Origin: DATILL01 sp035476575
GTDB lineage: Bacteria; Actinomycetota; Actinomycetes; Mycobacteriales; JACQDL01
Direction: 5' to 3'
NCBI GenBank assembly: GCA_035476575.1
Contig: DATILL010000065.1
Location: forward strand, 1 to 64,000
Length of the DNA: 64,000 nt
The notes beneath the pieces are model-generated. The model was not told where the DNA came from. It did no database searches and saw only the letters and a program-made list of their open reading frames with translations. Positions 42,632 through 54,800 of this stretch are shown in pieces (the first letter of the stretch is position 1; the number at the start of each line of letters is the position of its first letter). The position numbers and the translations under genes were made by a program.

Positions 42632-42717
42632 AGGTCACCACAACGCCGAGAGGTGACCACACGGGCGGCGCTGGCAACGACAGGTCACCACAACGCCGAG
42701 AGGTGACCACACGGGCG
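42632..42717. repeat. Palindromic 50-base-period repeat, two units
   Basis: A 36-base segment is repeated exactly at 42632 and 42682. Each unit contains ggtcacc and ggtgacc as a 7-base inverted repeat around acaacgccgaga. The same family occurs at about 49163-49288 with the same 50-base spacing. It lies between the MerR stop and the riboswitch. Confidence 0.85.
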
Positions 42718-42756
42718 CCGCCGGGCGGGCTGGTAACGTCGTCCCTGCTGACGACG

Positions 42757-42947
42757 CCGCGCGGGAGAGCTCCCAGCCAACCAGGCTGGGGCGCCGAAGG
42801 GGCAACCTCCCCGGAACCTCTCAGGCACCCGGACCGCGCGGCCGAGGCGACTCTGGAAAGAGGGTACGGCGCGGCCGGCCCCGCCAACGGTGCAAGCCCG
42901 GCTAGCCGGGCGAAGCTCTCAGGCATCGACGACAGAGGGGGAGTCCT
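42757..42947 (+). ncRNA. Tandem glycine riboswitch upstream of gcvP
   Basis: Two aptamers in series. Aptamer 1 (about 42757-42863) has gcgggagagc, ggcgccgaaggggcaa, cctctcaggca and gactctggaaagagg. Aptamer 2 (about 42864-42947) has gccaacggtgcaag, gcgaagctctcaggca and gacgacagagg. These are the conserved core elements of glycine-binding gcv riboswitches. Glycine binding normally turns expression on. The start codon of gcvP is about 43 bases downstream, with GAGGAGG between. Confidence 0.92.
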
Positions 42948-42989
42948 GATCCGTCGTGGCTTGGTTGCCACCCGAGGAGGACCCCGACA

Positions 42990-45881
<2,892 letters not shown>

Positions 45882-45899
45882 CGAGACGACACGAGGGCC

Positions 45900-45920
45900 G
45901 GCGCGGCAAGGGGCCGCGCC
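45900..45920. terminator. Bidirectional hairpin between gcvP and DUF5999 gene
   Basis: An 8-base perfect stem ggcgcggc/gccgcgcc with a 5-base loop lies 18 bases after the gcvP stop and 13 bases from the convergent gene's stop. It can serve both transcripts. Confidence 0.6.
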
Positions 45921-45933
45921 AGCGGGTGCAGCG

Positions 45934-46140
45934 TCAGGCGGCGCGCGAGGTGCCGTGCGCCAGAGCTGGACGACGCGGTGCTACGCAACGGCCGTCAGGC
46001 AGGATCTCGCCTGTGTCCTCGAAGAAGACGATGCCGTTGCACAGCAGGCTCCACCCCTGCTCGGGATGGCTGGAGACGACGTGCGCGGCGTCGCGGTCGG
46101 GCGCGTCAGCCGAAGGGCACGTCGGTAGGTGCGGGCACAT
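45934..46140 (-). CDS. DUF5999 family small protein
   Basis: A 68-residue protein recognised by MCPHLPTCPSADAPDRDAA and HPEQGWSLLCNGIVFFEDTG, which are characteristic of the small actinobacterial DUF5999 family. The Cys-x-x-His and Cys residues suggest metal binding. AGGAGCAGGGAA lies before the ATG. Function unknown. It is divergent from the pabB-like gene across a 117-base gap with an inverted repeat. Confidence 0.85.
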   Translation of the reverse strand: MCPHLPTCPSADAPDRDAAHVVSSHPEQGWSLLCNGIVFFEDTGEILPDGRCVAPRRPALAHGTSRAA

Positions 46141-46179
46141 TTCCCTGCTCCTGGTCGGTAGTGGTCTGGACCTGTGTCG

Positions 46180-46207
46180 CCTCTCACACTCAGTGTCCTG
46201 TGAGAGG
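46180..46207. promoter_or_regulatory. 9-base inverted repeat in divergent promoter region
   Basis: CCTCTCACA and TGTGAGAGG, separated by 10 bases, are perfectly complementary and lie between the divergent DUF5999 and pabB-like genes. Spacing and position fit a dimeric regulator site. Confidence 0.45.
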
Positions 46208-46257
46208 GCCGGATTCCCTACGAGGTTTCCATCATTACGGATCACGAATTGGTAACG

Positions 46258-47433
46258 ATGCTCGAAGGGGTGATTCCGCCGAGAACGCCACCTGGATGGA
46301 TGGCGAACCTCACGGAACGTGACCGTTACGAGTGGTGGGTCGGGGATGGGGCTGACCCGATCGAGGGGCTCGCGTCGTTCCTTGGCCACCACGGGTTCCC
46401 TGTCTCCGACCTCGCTGTCGGTGCGTATAGCTCCGAACCGGGGTACGGTGTCGGGCTGCTCATCGGCGCGGCCGCCAGCGCTGTCGCTGTCGGTGCCGAG
46501 CCTGGTGCCCCGTCACCCTGTCCAGACGTGCCGGACGTTGCCGCGGTTGTCTTCGACAGGCGCAACGAGGCGCAACCTGCCGCCGTAACCCTTGGAGCAC
46601 GTTATTCTGCGTTGTCTCTGTCTGAGTGGCGAGCCTCGTGGTCAGATACAGATCACGCGGCAGCGATCCGCATGGTCCAGGCCGCGATCGCCAGCGGCGA
46701 GGTGTACCAGGTCAACGTCGTAGGTCACCGCAGTGCGGCGTACGACGGCGACCCGTCGGCGGCGTTGCGAGCGGTCGCCGGGCTGTCGGGGGCGGGCTAC
46801 GGCGGCGGGCTGGCCGGCGATGGCTGGGCGGTGCTGAGCGCCTCGCCGGAGTGCCTGCTCACGGTGGCCGGCGGCCGGGCCACCACCCGGCCTATCAAGG
46901 GCACCCGGCCGTCGACCGCGGCTGGTCGGGTCGACCTGCTCGACGACGCCAAAGAGCGCGCCGAGCACGTCATGATCGTCGACCTGGAGCGCAACGACCT
47001 GTCCCGGGTCGCGGTGCCGGGCACGGTCGCCGTCGAAGAGCTGTTCGCCGTACGGCGGTGGGCCGGCCTGTGGCAGGCCGAGTCGGTGATCTCGGCCCGG
47101 CTGCGGCCCGGCACCGGGCTGGTCGAGCTGCTGCGGGCGATGCTGCCTGGCGGGTCGGTCACCGGGGCACCGAAGCTCGCCGCGCTCCGCCAGATCGCCG
47201 CGTTGGAGCCGGTGGGACGCGGCCCCTCGATGGGGGCCATGGGCTTTCTGACCCGTGATCGGCTCGATCTCGGGCTCACGATTCGTACCGTTGCGGTGGA
47301 CCACACCCGGCTGCACGTATGGGCCGGCGGCGGCATCACCTGGGGTAGCGATCCGGCGAGCGAGGTCGCCGAGGCGCAGGCCAAGGCTGGACCGGTGCTG
47401 GCTGCGCTCGAGGGAGCCGCTCGCCCGCTCTAG
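46258..47433 (+). CDS. Aminodeoxychorismate synthase component I / chorismate-binding enzyme (PabB-like)
   Basis: A 391-residue chorismate-using enzyme. The conserved C-terminal chorismate-binding domain (about 135-385) has RPIKGTRP (212-216 PIKGT), AEHVMIVDLERNDLSRVA, GSVTGAPKLAALRQI and WAGGGITWGSDPASE. PIKGT with Lys is typical of PabB rather than TrpE (PIAGT). The N-terminal third is divergent and less GC-rich. Start uncertain: a TTG 9 bases upstream is also in frame, and no strong ribosome site is visible. No pabA or pabC adjoins it. Confidence 0.8.
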   Translation: MLEGVIPPRTPPGWMANLTERDRYEWWVGDGADPIEGLASFLGHHGFPVSDLAVGAYSSEPGYGVGLLIGAAASAVAVGAEPGAPSPCPDVPDVAAVVFDRRNEAQPAAVTLGARYSALSLSEWRASWSDTDHAAAIRMVQAAIASGEVYQVNVVGHRSAAYDGDPSAALRAVAGLSGAGYGGGLAGDGWAVLSASPECLLTVAGGRATTRPIKGTRPSTAAGRVDLLDDAKERAEHVMIVDLERNDLSRVAVPGTVAVEELFAVRRWAGLWQAESVISARLRPGTGLVELLRAMLPGGSVTGAPKLAALRQIAALEPVGRGPSMGAMGFLTRDRLDLGLTIRTVAVDHTRLHVWAGGGITWGSDPASEVAEAQAKAGPVLAALEGAARPL

Positions 47434-48248
47434 CGCGGATCATGGCGGCGGGCTGGTCGGTGCAGGGTCATGGCAAGACGAGGTGAGCCGCGGAGCAACT
47501 GGAGGACGAAGCTTGCTCGGGCGCGTCGCGTTGAGAGCACGGCGAGCTCGGCCGTCCACTCTTCGCGCCATCGGCGCCGGGCCCCGGGCGGCAGCACGAG
47601 CACGGCGGCGCCAAGGATCCGCCCCGACAGCGCGGGTGCTTTGTCCCATGTGGGGTGGAGGACAGCGGTGGCGAGGTGCTCGAGCTCGCCGCCGATCGCG
47701 TCCATCCCGAGGGATCGGGCGAGCGGCGCGATCACCCGGAGGGTCTGGCGGGACTTGGTCTGCTGCTTGTGCGGCGAGAGGTACCTGATGGTCCGCATGT
47801 TGTGCAGCCGGTCGGCCACCTTGAGCGCGAGAACCTCCGCTGACGCGTGCGTCATGGTGTCGCACCCGCGCGCGGCGGGGTCGGCGTAACCCTCTCCCTC
47901 GAGTCTGGTCAGGTCGGCGACCAGGTCGGCGATCTCGTTCCCGAACTGCGTGCGTAGCTCGGCGATGGTGTAGGGGGTGTCGCTCAGCACGTCGTGCAGG
48001 AGCGCCGCGCACACGACCGCGGCGGTCAGGCCAAGCTCGGCGATGATCGCGGCGACCGCGACCGTGTGCGTGATGTACGGGTCGCCGCTGTAACGCCGCT
48101 GGCCTTGATGTAGCTGGTCAGCACACTCGTACGCGCGGATGATCAGATGGGCGTCCGCCGGATACGCTACGCATACGCTCTGCAGCACCGGGTCCACCGT
48201 GGTCATGGGATGCGCGACCGCGAGGCGTGCCGCCTTCCGGAGTCTCAT
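47430..48248 (-). CDS. RelA/SpoT-type HD hydrolase with altered motif
   Basis: A 272-residue protein. Residues about 40-200 are the HD hydrolase domain seen in SpoT/Rel and Mesh1: H61 in YITHTVAVA, H85-D86 in AALLHDVLSD, and N150 in KVADRLHNMRT. The usual HDxxED motif is HDVLSD, so the catalytic Glu is Ser. No synthetase domain is present. The C-terminal 70 residues contain RWREEWTAELAVL, an element found in several actinobacterial proteins. It follows the padR gene by 4 bases and its 3' end touches the convergent pabB-like gene. Confidence 0.8.
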   Translation of the reverse strand: MRLRKAARLAVAHPMTTVDPVLQSVCVAYPADAHLIIRAYECADQLHQGQRRYSGDPYITHTVAVAAIIAELGLTAAVVCAALLHDVLSDTPYTIAELRTQFGNEIADLVADLTRLEGEGYADPAARGCDTMTHASAEVLALKVADRLHNMRTIRYLSPHKQQTKSRQTLRVIAPLARSLGMDAIGGELEHLATAVLHPTWDKAPALSGRILGAAVLVLPPGARRRWREEWTAELAVLSTRRARASFVLQLLRGSPRLAMTLHRPARRHDPR

Positions 48249-48252
48249 GGGG

Positions 48253-48591
48253 TCACCTCGCCGGTCTTACCTGTGTGGCGCGGGGGGCGAGACCAGCTCG
48301 TCGGCGTGGTTGGTACGCGCGGGCCAGTGCGTCACGGGCATGCTCGGCCCCGTCTGGTCGCAGCCGGTAGAAACGTCGCCGCGGTCGACTGGCCGACTCG
48401 GCGGTGGCTGGGTCCTCCCAACTGCTCTCGACCCAGCCAACCTGCTCCAGCCGGGCCAGAATTGGATAGATCGTGCCCGACGGAAGTCCCAGGAGGTCGC
48501 AGAGCTCCAGGCCGTACCGATCAGCACCGGGATCCTCCAGCAGCGTACGCAGCACCATCTGTGTCTGCAGGGTCATTCTCGGAGGGCTCAT
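48253..48591 (-). CDS. PadR-family transcriptional regulator
   Basis: A 112-residue winged-helix regulator (VLRTLLEDPGADRYGLELCD, LPSGTIYPILARLEQVGWV, RRFYRLRPDGAEHARDAL). It is the first gene of an operon with the HD protein. An AT-rich near-palindrome lies 10 bases upstream of the start codon and is probably both the -10 region and its own operator. Confidence 0.9.
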   Translation of the reverse strand: MSPPRMTLQTQMVLRTLLEDPGADRYGLELCDLLGLPSGTIYPILARLEQVGWVESSWEDPATAESASRPRRRFYRLRPDGAEHARDALARAYQPRRRAGLAPRATQVRPAR

Positions 48592-48600
48592 TGCCGTACT

Positions 48601-48617
48601 CTATATACGATATATAC
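48601..48617 (-). promoter_or_regulatory. AT-rich near-palindrome before padR
   Basis: The sequence ctatatacgatatatac is nearly self-complementary and stands out in GC-rich DNA. It lies 10-26 bases before the padR ATG, so it fits a promoter -10/operator overlap for PadR autorepression. Confidence 0.5.
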
Positions 48618-48663
48618 AAGAATCTAGACCTGATGCGCGATGGCAAGGCAGCCGGGGAGATCG

Positions 48664-49140
48664 TCAGGTGCGGCCGTCGCGCTCCTGGGCGGCGCTCAGC
48701 GTCGAGGAATGCGGCACCCAGTCGGCAAGCTGGGCCGGGAACCCCTCCGCCGTCAGCATCGCGATCACCTCCGGGTCGTCGTCGACCATCATGGCGATGT
48801 CGCGGCTGGCGGCCAGGGTGCGCAGCTCGTCCCGCTTGGCCAGCCGGGCCGGCCGGTAGTCGCGGTCCCGGCGCATCCGCAGCGACTCGGCCGGCAGGTC
48901 GTGGCTGGCCAGCCAGCGGGTGGTGACCGGGCGTAGCCGTTCCGGCCGGCCGGTCAGCCAGAGCACCTCGTGGTCGGCCAGCGCGGCACGCACCAACGCG
49001 ATGCCCTCCAGCAGCGGCGGGTCGAGGCCGGCGGCCGCGAAGAAGCCGTCCCAGTCCTTGGGCTTGCGGTCCAGGAAGTGCAGCCGGTGCCGGACGTCAG
49101 CCACCACGCCGTCGATGTCGAACACCGCGACCGTTCGCAC
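48664..49140 (-). CDS. HAD-family phosphatase (polynucleotide 3'-phosphatase-like)
   Basis: A 158-residue HAD protein. Motif I is VFDIDGVVADVRHRLHF, motif II is VLWLTGRPERLRPVT, and motif IV is AMMVDDDPEVIAML. Proteins with this size and RHRLHFL signature resemble the phosphatase half of polynucleotide kinase-phosphatases. The GTG at 49140 fits the family start but leaves almost no gap to GGGAGG; longer frames run into the repeat region and are rejected. Confidence 0.8.
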   Translation of the reverse strand: MRTVAVFDIDGVVADVRHRLHFLDRKPKDWDGFFAAAGLDPPLLEGIALVRAALADHEVLWLTGRPERLRPVTTRWLASHDLPAESLRMRRDRDYRPARLAKRDELRTLAASRDIAMMVDDDPEVIAMLTAEGFPAQLADWVPHSSTLSAAQERDGRT

Positions 49141-49162
49141 CCTCCCGACGCTACCCGCGTGT

Positions 49163-49288
49163 GGTGACCACAACGCCATGTGGGCACCTCTTGGGGTCGC
49201 CGGGCAACGACAGGTGACCACAACGCCGTGTGGTGACCACACGGGGTGGGGCGAGCCCAACAGGTCACCACACGGCGCAGAGGTGACC
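49163..49288. repeat. Palindromic 50-base-period repeat, second locus
   Basis: Three more units of the ggtgaccacaacgcc family start at 49163, 49213 and 49263. The second and third contain the paired ggtSacc/ggtgacc arms; the first is degenerate. The segment cgggcaacgacaggtg recalls the spacer of the first locus (ggcaacgacaggt). It fills the gap between the HAD and prepilin peptidase genes. Confidence 0.8.
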
Positions 49289-49341
49289 ACAAGGGCTTCC
49301 GGTACGGCGCCTGATGGGTCGGCCAGGCTAGGTTATGCCCC

Positions 49342-50025
49342 GTGCATCCGATCCCCGGGCTGGCTGGTGCGGCCCTCGGCGTTCTGCTCGGGCCGTTTCT
49401 GGCCGGGCTGACGGTTCGGGTGCCGGCTGCCGAGTCGTGTTTCCCGGCTGGCTGGTGGCAGGGCGCGGGCACCGGCCCACGGCGTCGGGCAGCGCTGGCC
49501 CTCGGCGCGGCGCTGGCGCTCGGGCTGGTCGCGGCCGGCGTCGGCTTCTCCGCCGGGCTGCCGGCGTACCTGTGGTTCGGGGCGGCCGGGGCCGTGCTGG
49601 TGGTCACCGACCTCGAGCACTACCGGCTGCCCAACCGGATCACCTACCCGACCTGCGTGGCCGGTCTGGCCCTGCTCGGCGGCGCGGCCGTGGTCCGGCG
49701 GGACGGCGCGGCGTACGGGCGGGCGCTCATCGCGATGGTCGTTCTGCTGGCGGCGTTCCTTCTGGTGGCGCTCAGCGCCCCGGCCGCGTTCGGGCTGGGC
49801 GACGTCAAGCTCGCCGGCCTGCTCGGGCTGTACCTGGGCTGGCTCGGCACCGGGCACCTGCTGCTCGGCCTGCTCGCCGGCATCGTCGCCGGGGCGCTGC
49901 ACGCGGTGGGACTGCTGGCCACTCGCCGGACAAGCTGGACGGGCGAGTTCGCCTATGGTCCGGCGCTGATCGTCGGTGCCCTGCTGGCCATCGGGCTCGG
50001 TGACCTCGTGCTAGGCCCGCGCTGA
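49342..50025 (+). CDS. Prepilin peptidase (A24 family)
   Basis: A 227-residue integral membrane aspartic protease. Catalytic Asp residues are D90 in VVTDLEHYRLPNRITYP and D154 in GLGDVKLAGLLG. About seven membrane helices. The N-terminal methylase domain of full-length PilD enzymes is reduced to a short region, as in many actinobacterial homologues. It would process type IV/Tad pilin precursors; no pilin genes lie nearby. GTG start. Confidence 0.88.
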   Translation: MHPIPGLAGAALGVLLGPFLAGLTVRVPAAESCFPAGWWQGAGTGPRRRAALALGAALALGLVAAGVGFSAGLPAYLWFGAAGAVLVVTDLEHYRLPNRITYPTCVAGLALLGGAAVVRRDGAAYGRALIAMVVLLAAFLLVALSAPAAFGLGDVKLAGLLGLYLGWLGTGHLLLGLLAGIVAGALHAVGLLATRRTSWTGEFAYGPALIVGALLAIGLGDLVLGPR

Positions 50026-50209
50026 GCCGGACATACCGATCCCACGATCCCAGCTCGCGTTGGCGCTCGCGGGTCCTGTTGAGAGGTCTCTCCGCGGACG
50101 CCGACTGCCCGTTCGGAGGACACTGGGTGGTGACTGGGCGCCGTTCGGCTGGGCCGGCGGTGATCAGCCAACGTTCGCCCAAGCGACCTGGCAGCCACCG
50201 GAGGTGATC

Positions 50210-50988
50210 ATGTCGCACCCACGCGGGAGCGACCCCACCGGCACGGAAGAGCCCGGCAGCCCGCCGGCACGACGTACCGAAACCGGGCTTGAGCGGTCGC
50301 CGCGCGGCGGTCGCGACCATCCGGAATGGCCGCCGACGAGCCTGCTCGGCCGGTTGTCAGAACCGGCCCGCACCGCGCTGCTCAATCTGGGTACCGCGGT
50401 AACGTTTCCTCGCGGCAGGCGGATTCTGCGCCAAGGCGCGGCGGGCACGAATGCGTACCTGCTGCTGGCCGGGTGTGTAAAGGTGACCGGGAATGGCGGC
50501 GACCGGGAGCCGCTGCTCGCGGTCCGGGTAGGCGGTGACCTGGTCGGCGAGATGTCCGTGCTCTCGGGAAGACCCGCTCGGCGACGGTGTCGACGTGCGT
50601 GGCCACCTCGGTGCGGGTGATTCCGGGCGCCGTGTTGCGCGGGTTCTTCCTCGGTTACCCTGACGCGGCGCTGGAGCTGGCGTGCATGATCAGCGAGCGG
50701 CTGCGGTGGGCGAACGAGCGGCGGGTCGACTTCGCCGCCCTCGATGCCAGGACGCGGGTTGTCCGCGCCCTGCTCGCGCTGGCCGAAACGTATGGTCGGG
50801 ACACCGCTGGGGGCCTGGATCTCGGCGTGTCGCTGACGCAGGAGGAGATCGCCTCGCTGGCGGGGGTGCGGCTGCCCACCGCCGAGAAGATCCTTCGCGC
50901 GCTGCAGAGCGCTGGGGTGGTGCGGCTTGGGTACCGCAGAATTGTCGTCACCGACCTGACCGCGTTGCACGCCGTCGAGGCTCATTGA
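50210..50988 (+). pseudogene. Crp/Fnr-type cyclic-nucleotide-binding regulator, frameshifted
   Basis: The first part (ATG 50210 after GGAGGTGATC) encodes a disordered 45-residue lead and the cNMP-binding beta-roll start (ILRQGAAGTNAYLLLAGCVKV, LVGEMSVLSG). The frame is lost at the ggg at 50566-50568. From there a -1 frame continues the same protein (KTRSATVSTCVATSVRVIPG) through the dimer helix to the Crp winged helix (LTQEEIASLAGVRLPTAEKI). Adding one G gives a normal Crp of about 259 residues. It may be a real mutation, a switchable tract or a sequencing error. Confidence 0.85.
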
Positions 50989-51128
50989 CGGCAAACCCGT
51001 ATCGGTAGTGGTTCTGAAGATTGCGCTGGCGGCAACCTATAGTGGCAGCGGTGCTGGAGGGTTACTCTCGGCGTCTGGCTCATGAGATTTCCCAAGATCA
51101 CGCTCTTCGGCCGGAGGGGTCCGCTGCC

Positions 51129-51898
51129 ATGACCGGGACTGGTTCTTTCGCGCGCTACCTGTGTCTCTCGGTGGACGTACAGGGTATGGCTGCGGCAACG
51201 ATCGAGTGCAGTCGGCTGTTCAGGATGAGCTGCTGAGCCTGCTGGCGACCGCGGCGCGGGCCGCCGGGCTGGCCCGCGAGTCGTGGGTTCGGCAGGGCAG
51301 CGGGGACGGCGAGCTGGCGATAATTCCGCCCGGTGAGTCCGAGCCCGCCGTGGTGGACGGCTTTGTCGGTGAGCTGGCGGGGTTGCTGTATCGCCGTAAC
51401 CGCGACAGGGCTCCGGCCGACCGCCTGCTGCTGCGGCTGGCCGTCGACCATGGCCTGGCGGGGCCGACGTCCAACGGGTTCTCCGGCCGGCCTGTGCTCG
51501 CGGTCAGCCGCCTGGTCAACGCCGCCGTGGTCAAGCAGGCCTTGGTGGCCGCAGCGGACGCCAGCCTGGCGGTGATCGTGTCGCAGCAGGTCTACACCGA
51601 CCTGATCATCAGCGGCCACACCAGCCTGGAGCCCAGCTTGTTCCGCCGGGTGCGGGTGCGGGAGAAGGAGCTCGACGAGCACGCGTGGCTGCGGGTGCCC
51701 GGCGTCGACGTACACCGGCTTGTCCTCACCCCCGATCCGGCGGCGCCGGACGGTGGCCCGCCAGACGCTGACCTCAGCCCGCGCGCCCCCGGCGCCGAGG
51801 AGGACCGCGGCCCCGCCCCCCGGGTGACCGCCGAGCACAGCAACGTCGCGATGGGCGACGGCAACGTCGTCGGCACCGGCAACGTCGTACGGCGGTGA
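51129..51898 (+). pseudogene. Class III nucleotidyl-cyclase-like effector, frameshifted
   Basis: ATG 51129 has GGAGGGG upstream and encodes FARYLCLSVDVQG. The frame then needs a -1 shift at the ggg at 51182-51184 to continue YGCGNDRVQSAVQDELLSLL to the end, about 256 residues in all. VDVQG and GDGELAIIPPG resemble the two metal-binding Asp motifs of class III adenylate/guanylate cyclases. The C-terminus ends in SNVAMGDGNVVGTGNVV, matching the N-terminus of the next protein. The stop overlaps the STAND start (GTGA), so the two are translationally coupled. Catalytic activity is inferred, not shown. Confidence 0.7.
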
Positions 51899-54800
51899 CC
51901 GGTCCGCGGGGGAGCGATCCCGGCCCGGCGTCCAGCCTGGTGATCAGCGGCAGCCAGGTCGCGGTGGGCGACCGCAACGTCGTGGGCGACGGCAACGTCG
52001 TCGTGGACAGGTTCGTCTTCGAGGGATGGGCACACGTCTCCGAGCCCACGACCCGGGACGAGGCCGCCGGCATGCTGCTGTGCCCGCCGCCGCGGCCAGC
52101 GAGCGATGCGCTGCCGGGCGGGTGGTTACGGCCGGAGGCGGGGGTCATCACGCCGTGGCGCCGCCCTGAGGCCGAGGATCTGGTCCAGTGGTGCGTGGGC
52201 AAGCCGACCGGGCTGCTGCGGCTGGTGCACGGGCTGGGCGGGCAGGGAAAGACGCAGCTTGCCGGGCAGGTCTGTGCCGAGCTGCGGCAACGCGGCTGGC
52301 TCGCCGGGTTCGTCGAGCTGCCCGCGCCAGGCGGCGGCGAGGTCCCGGCCGTCGGCCGCGGTGCGGGCCTGCCGATCTCAGCCTGGTCGCACCGGCAGTC
52401 AGAGATCATGACGGCGGTCCGGGCGCTGCCGAAGCTCGGCGTGTCCGCACTGCTGGTGGTGGACTACGCCGAGAACCACGCCGCCGCGGTCGGCATGCTG
52501 CTGCGGGAGGCGGTACGGGCCGCGACCGCGCCGACCGCATCGACTCCACCGCGGATCCTGCTGCTCAGCCGCGGTGAGGTGGACTGGCTGGACGACCATC
52601 CGTGCCGGGGCTGGGTCCATCCGGAGCCGATCCTGCTGGGACCGCTGCCGGGCTCGTTGTGGGAGGCGGGCGGGGAGTTCGCCGAGCTCGACGCGGCAGA
52701 GGTGGTCGCGCAGGTCTGGACCAAGGCGGTCACCCAGTTTGCTGCCCATGTGGAGAGCGGCCCGCTCACGACCACGGCGGAGCCTGGGGCGCTTGCCGCG
52801 GCGGCACTGGCGACCGGCACGCCGACCAGCTTCCTGACCACGTTGGACCTGTACGCCGACGCGCTGCTGCGTGTCCTTGACCGTGCGCAGCAGCTCGCCG
52901 GCCCCGCCGAGGCTGGCGCGTCCAGGCCCGGTGGCGACCCGATCAGCGGGATCCTGGCTCACGAACGGCGGGTCGTCGCGCAGGCGTTCGCGGCGGCTGG
53001 GGTGGACCTCGACGGGTACGAGCGTGACCGGGCGGTCTGCGTGGCCTTCCTGCGGCCGGCCGCTGACAGCACCTCTGCCGCGGATGCGCTGGCCACGTTG
53101 CCGGGGCTGCGCGCCTTGCCTGCCGGCCAGCGTGACCGGGTGGTCGGCGTGCTGGCCAGGTTGTTCCCGTCGGACGGCGGCGAGAACGTGTGGGAGGCGC
53201 CGAGGCCGGACCGGCTCACCGACACCCACCTGCTGCGCGTGGCCCAGGCAGCGCGGTCCGGCAAGGACTTCGACGACTACGTGGTGGCGGTCTGCGGCGG
53301 CGATGACCGGCAGCTCGCCGGCCACACGGCCCGGACCCTCCTCCGCGCCCTGTCCACGCCGGGGGCGGCCGTGTGGTACCCGGTTGGGCTGCGGCGGGTC
53401 GAGGGCTCGATCACCGCCCTGGCCCGCGCTCACCCCGGTGGGTACGTCCCGGCGCTGGTCGCGCTGGACCCCGTCCGGTTCGAAGACGAGATCCTGGACA
53501 CGCTCGACGTACGGCGTACGGCGGCGGGGAGCCAGCCGCTGCCCATCGAGCCGGTGGAGGACATCGACTCCGAGCTGCGCCGGATCGGGGCCACGACCTC
53601 CCGGCTGCGGATCGCGGTCGCGGTGTCCCGGCGCCTGGTCGAGGCCACCCGCCCGGCGGGCACCGCCGAGGACGACCCGGTGGAGGTCGCCCGGCACGCC
53701 GACCAACTGGTCGGGCTGAGCCGGCGGCTGGCCGAGGCGGGCTCGCTCGGTGAGGCGGTCGGCCCGGCGCGGGAGGCGGTCAAGTGGTACCGCCCGCTCT
53801 TCGACGGCGACCCCGAGACATACCGCCAGGCTCTGGCGGCGGCGGTGACCAACCTGGGCAGCCGGCTGGCCGACGACGGCGCGCCGGCTGCCGCGCTGGC
53901 CGCGGCCGAGGAGGCCGTGACGTTGCGCCGGGAGCTGGCCGAGACCGGCAGCCACGAGCATCAGGTCGACCTGGCCTCGGCGCTGCACAACCTCGGCCTG
54001 CGGCTGTGGGACGCCGAGGAGGTCGACCGCGCCGTCGCCCCGGCCGGGGAGGCAGTCACGCTGCTGCGCGCGCTGGCCGCGGCCGACCCGGCTGAGCAAG
54101 CCCGGCTGGCAGTCGTACTGACCAGCCTGGCCCAGATCCACGCGGCCACCGGGTCGCCAGTCCAGGCCGTGGCGGCGGCGCGGGAGGCTGTTGCGATCAT
54201 GCGGCGGCTGGCCGAGGCCAACCCCGACGGCTACCTCCCCGGGCTGGCCGCGGCGCTGGTTGCCCTGTCCGCGCACCTGAGCCCGCCCGCCGGTCGACCG
54301 AGGATGTCCAGGCCCGTCCGGGAGGCGGTCCGGCTGGCCGCCGAAGCCGTCGAGACCTGCCGCCAGCTCGCCGTCGTCAACCCGCTTGCCTACGAGCCCG
54401 ACCTCGCCGCCGCCCTGACCAACCTCGGCCTGCGATACGCCACCGCGGGGCAGGCCACGGAGGCGGTCACCGCCACCGAGCAGGCGGTCGACATCCGTCG
54501 GCGGCTGGCCGGGCACGACTCGAACCGCCACCGCGCCGACCTGGCCGCGTCGCTGAGCAACGTCGCCCTGCAGGTGGGCTCGACCCGGCGCCGCGCCGAC
54601 GCGCTGGCGCCGGCACGCGAGGCGGTGGAGGTCTACGGGCAGCTCCAGGAGGAGCTTCCCTCGGCCCGCTCAGATCTCGCCGCGGCCCTGACCAACCTCG
54701 GCTACCTGTTGGCCGCCACGGGGCGAGACGATGAGGCGATCGCACCGACCGCCCAGGCCGTCGCTACGTACCAGCAGCTCCTCGCCGACCAGCCCCAGCT

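Noticed and set aside
50555..51190. Programmed -1 frameshifting in the Crp and cyclase-like genes
   Set aside because: Neither site is a proper X-XXY-YYZ slippery heptamer and no downstream pseudoknot stands out; a lost G in each run is simpler.
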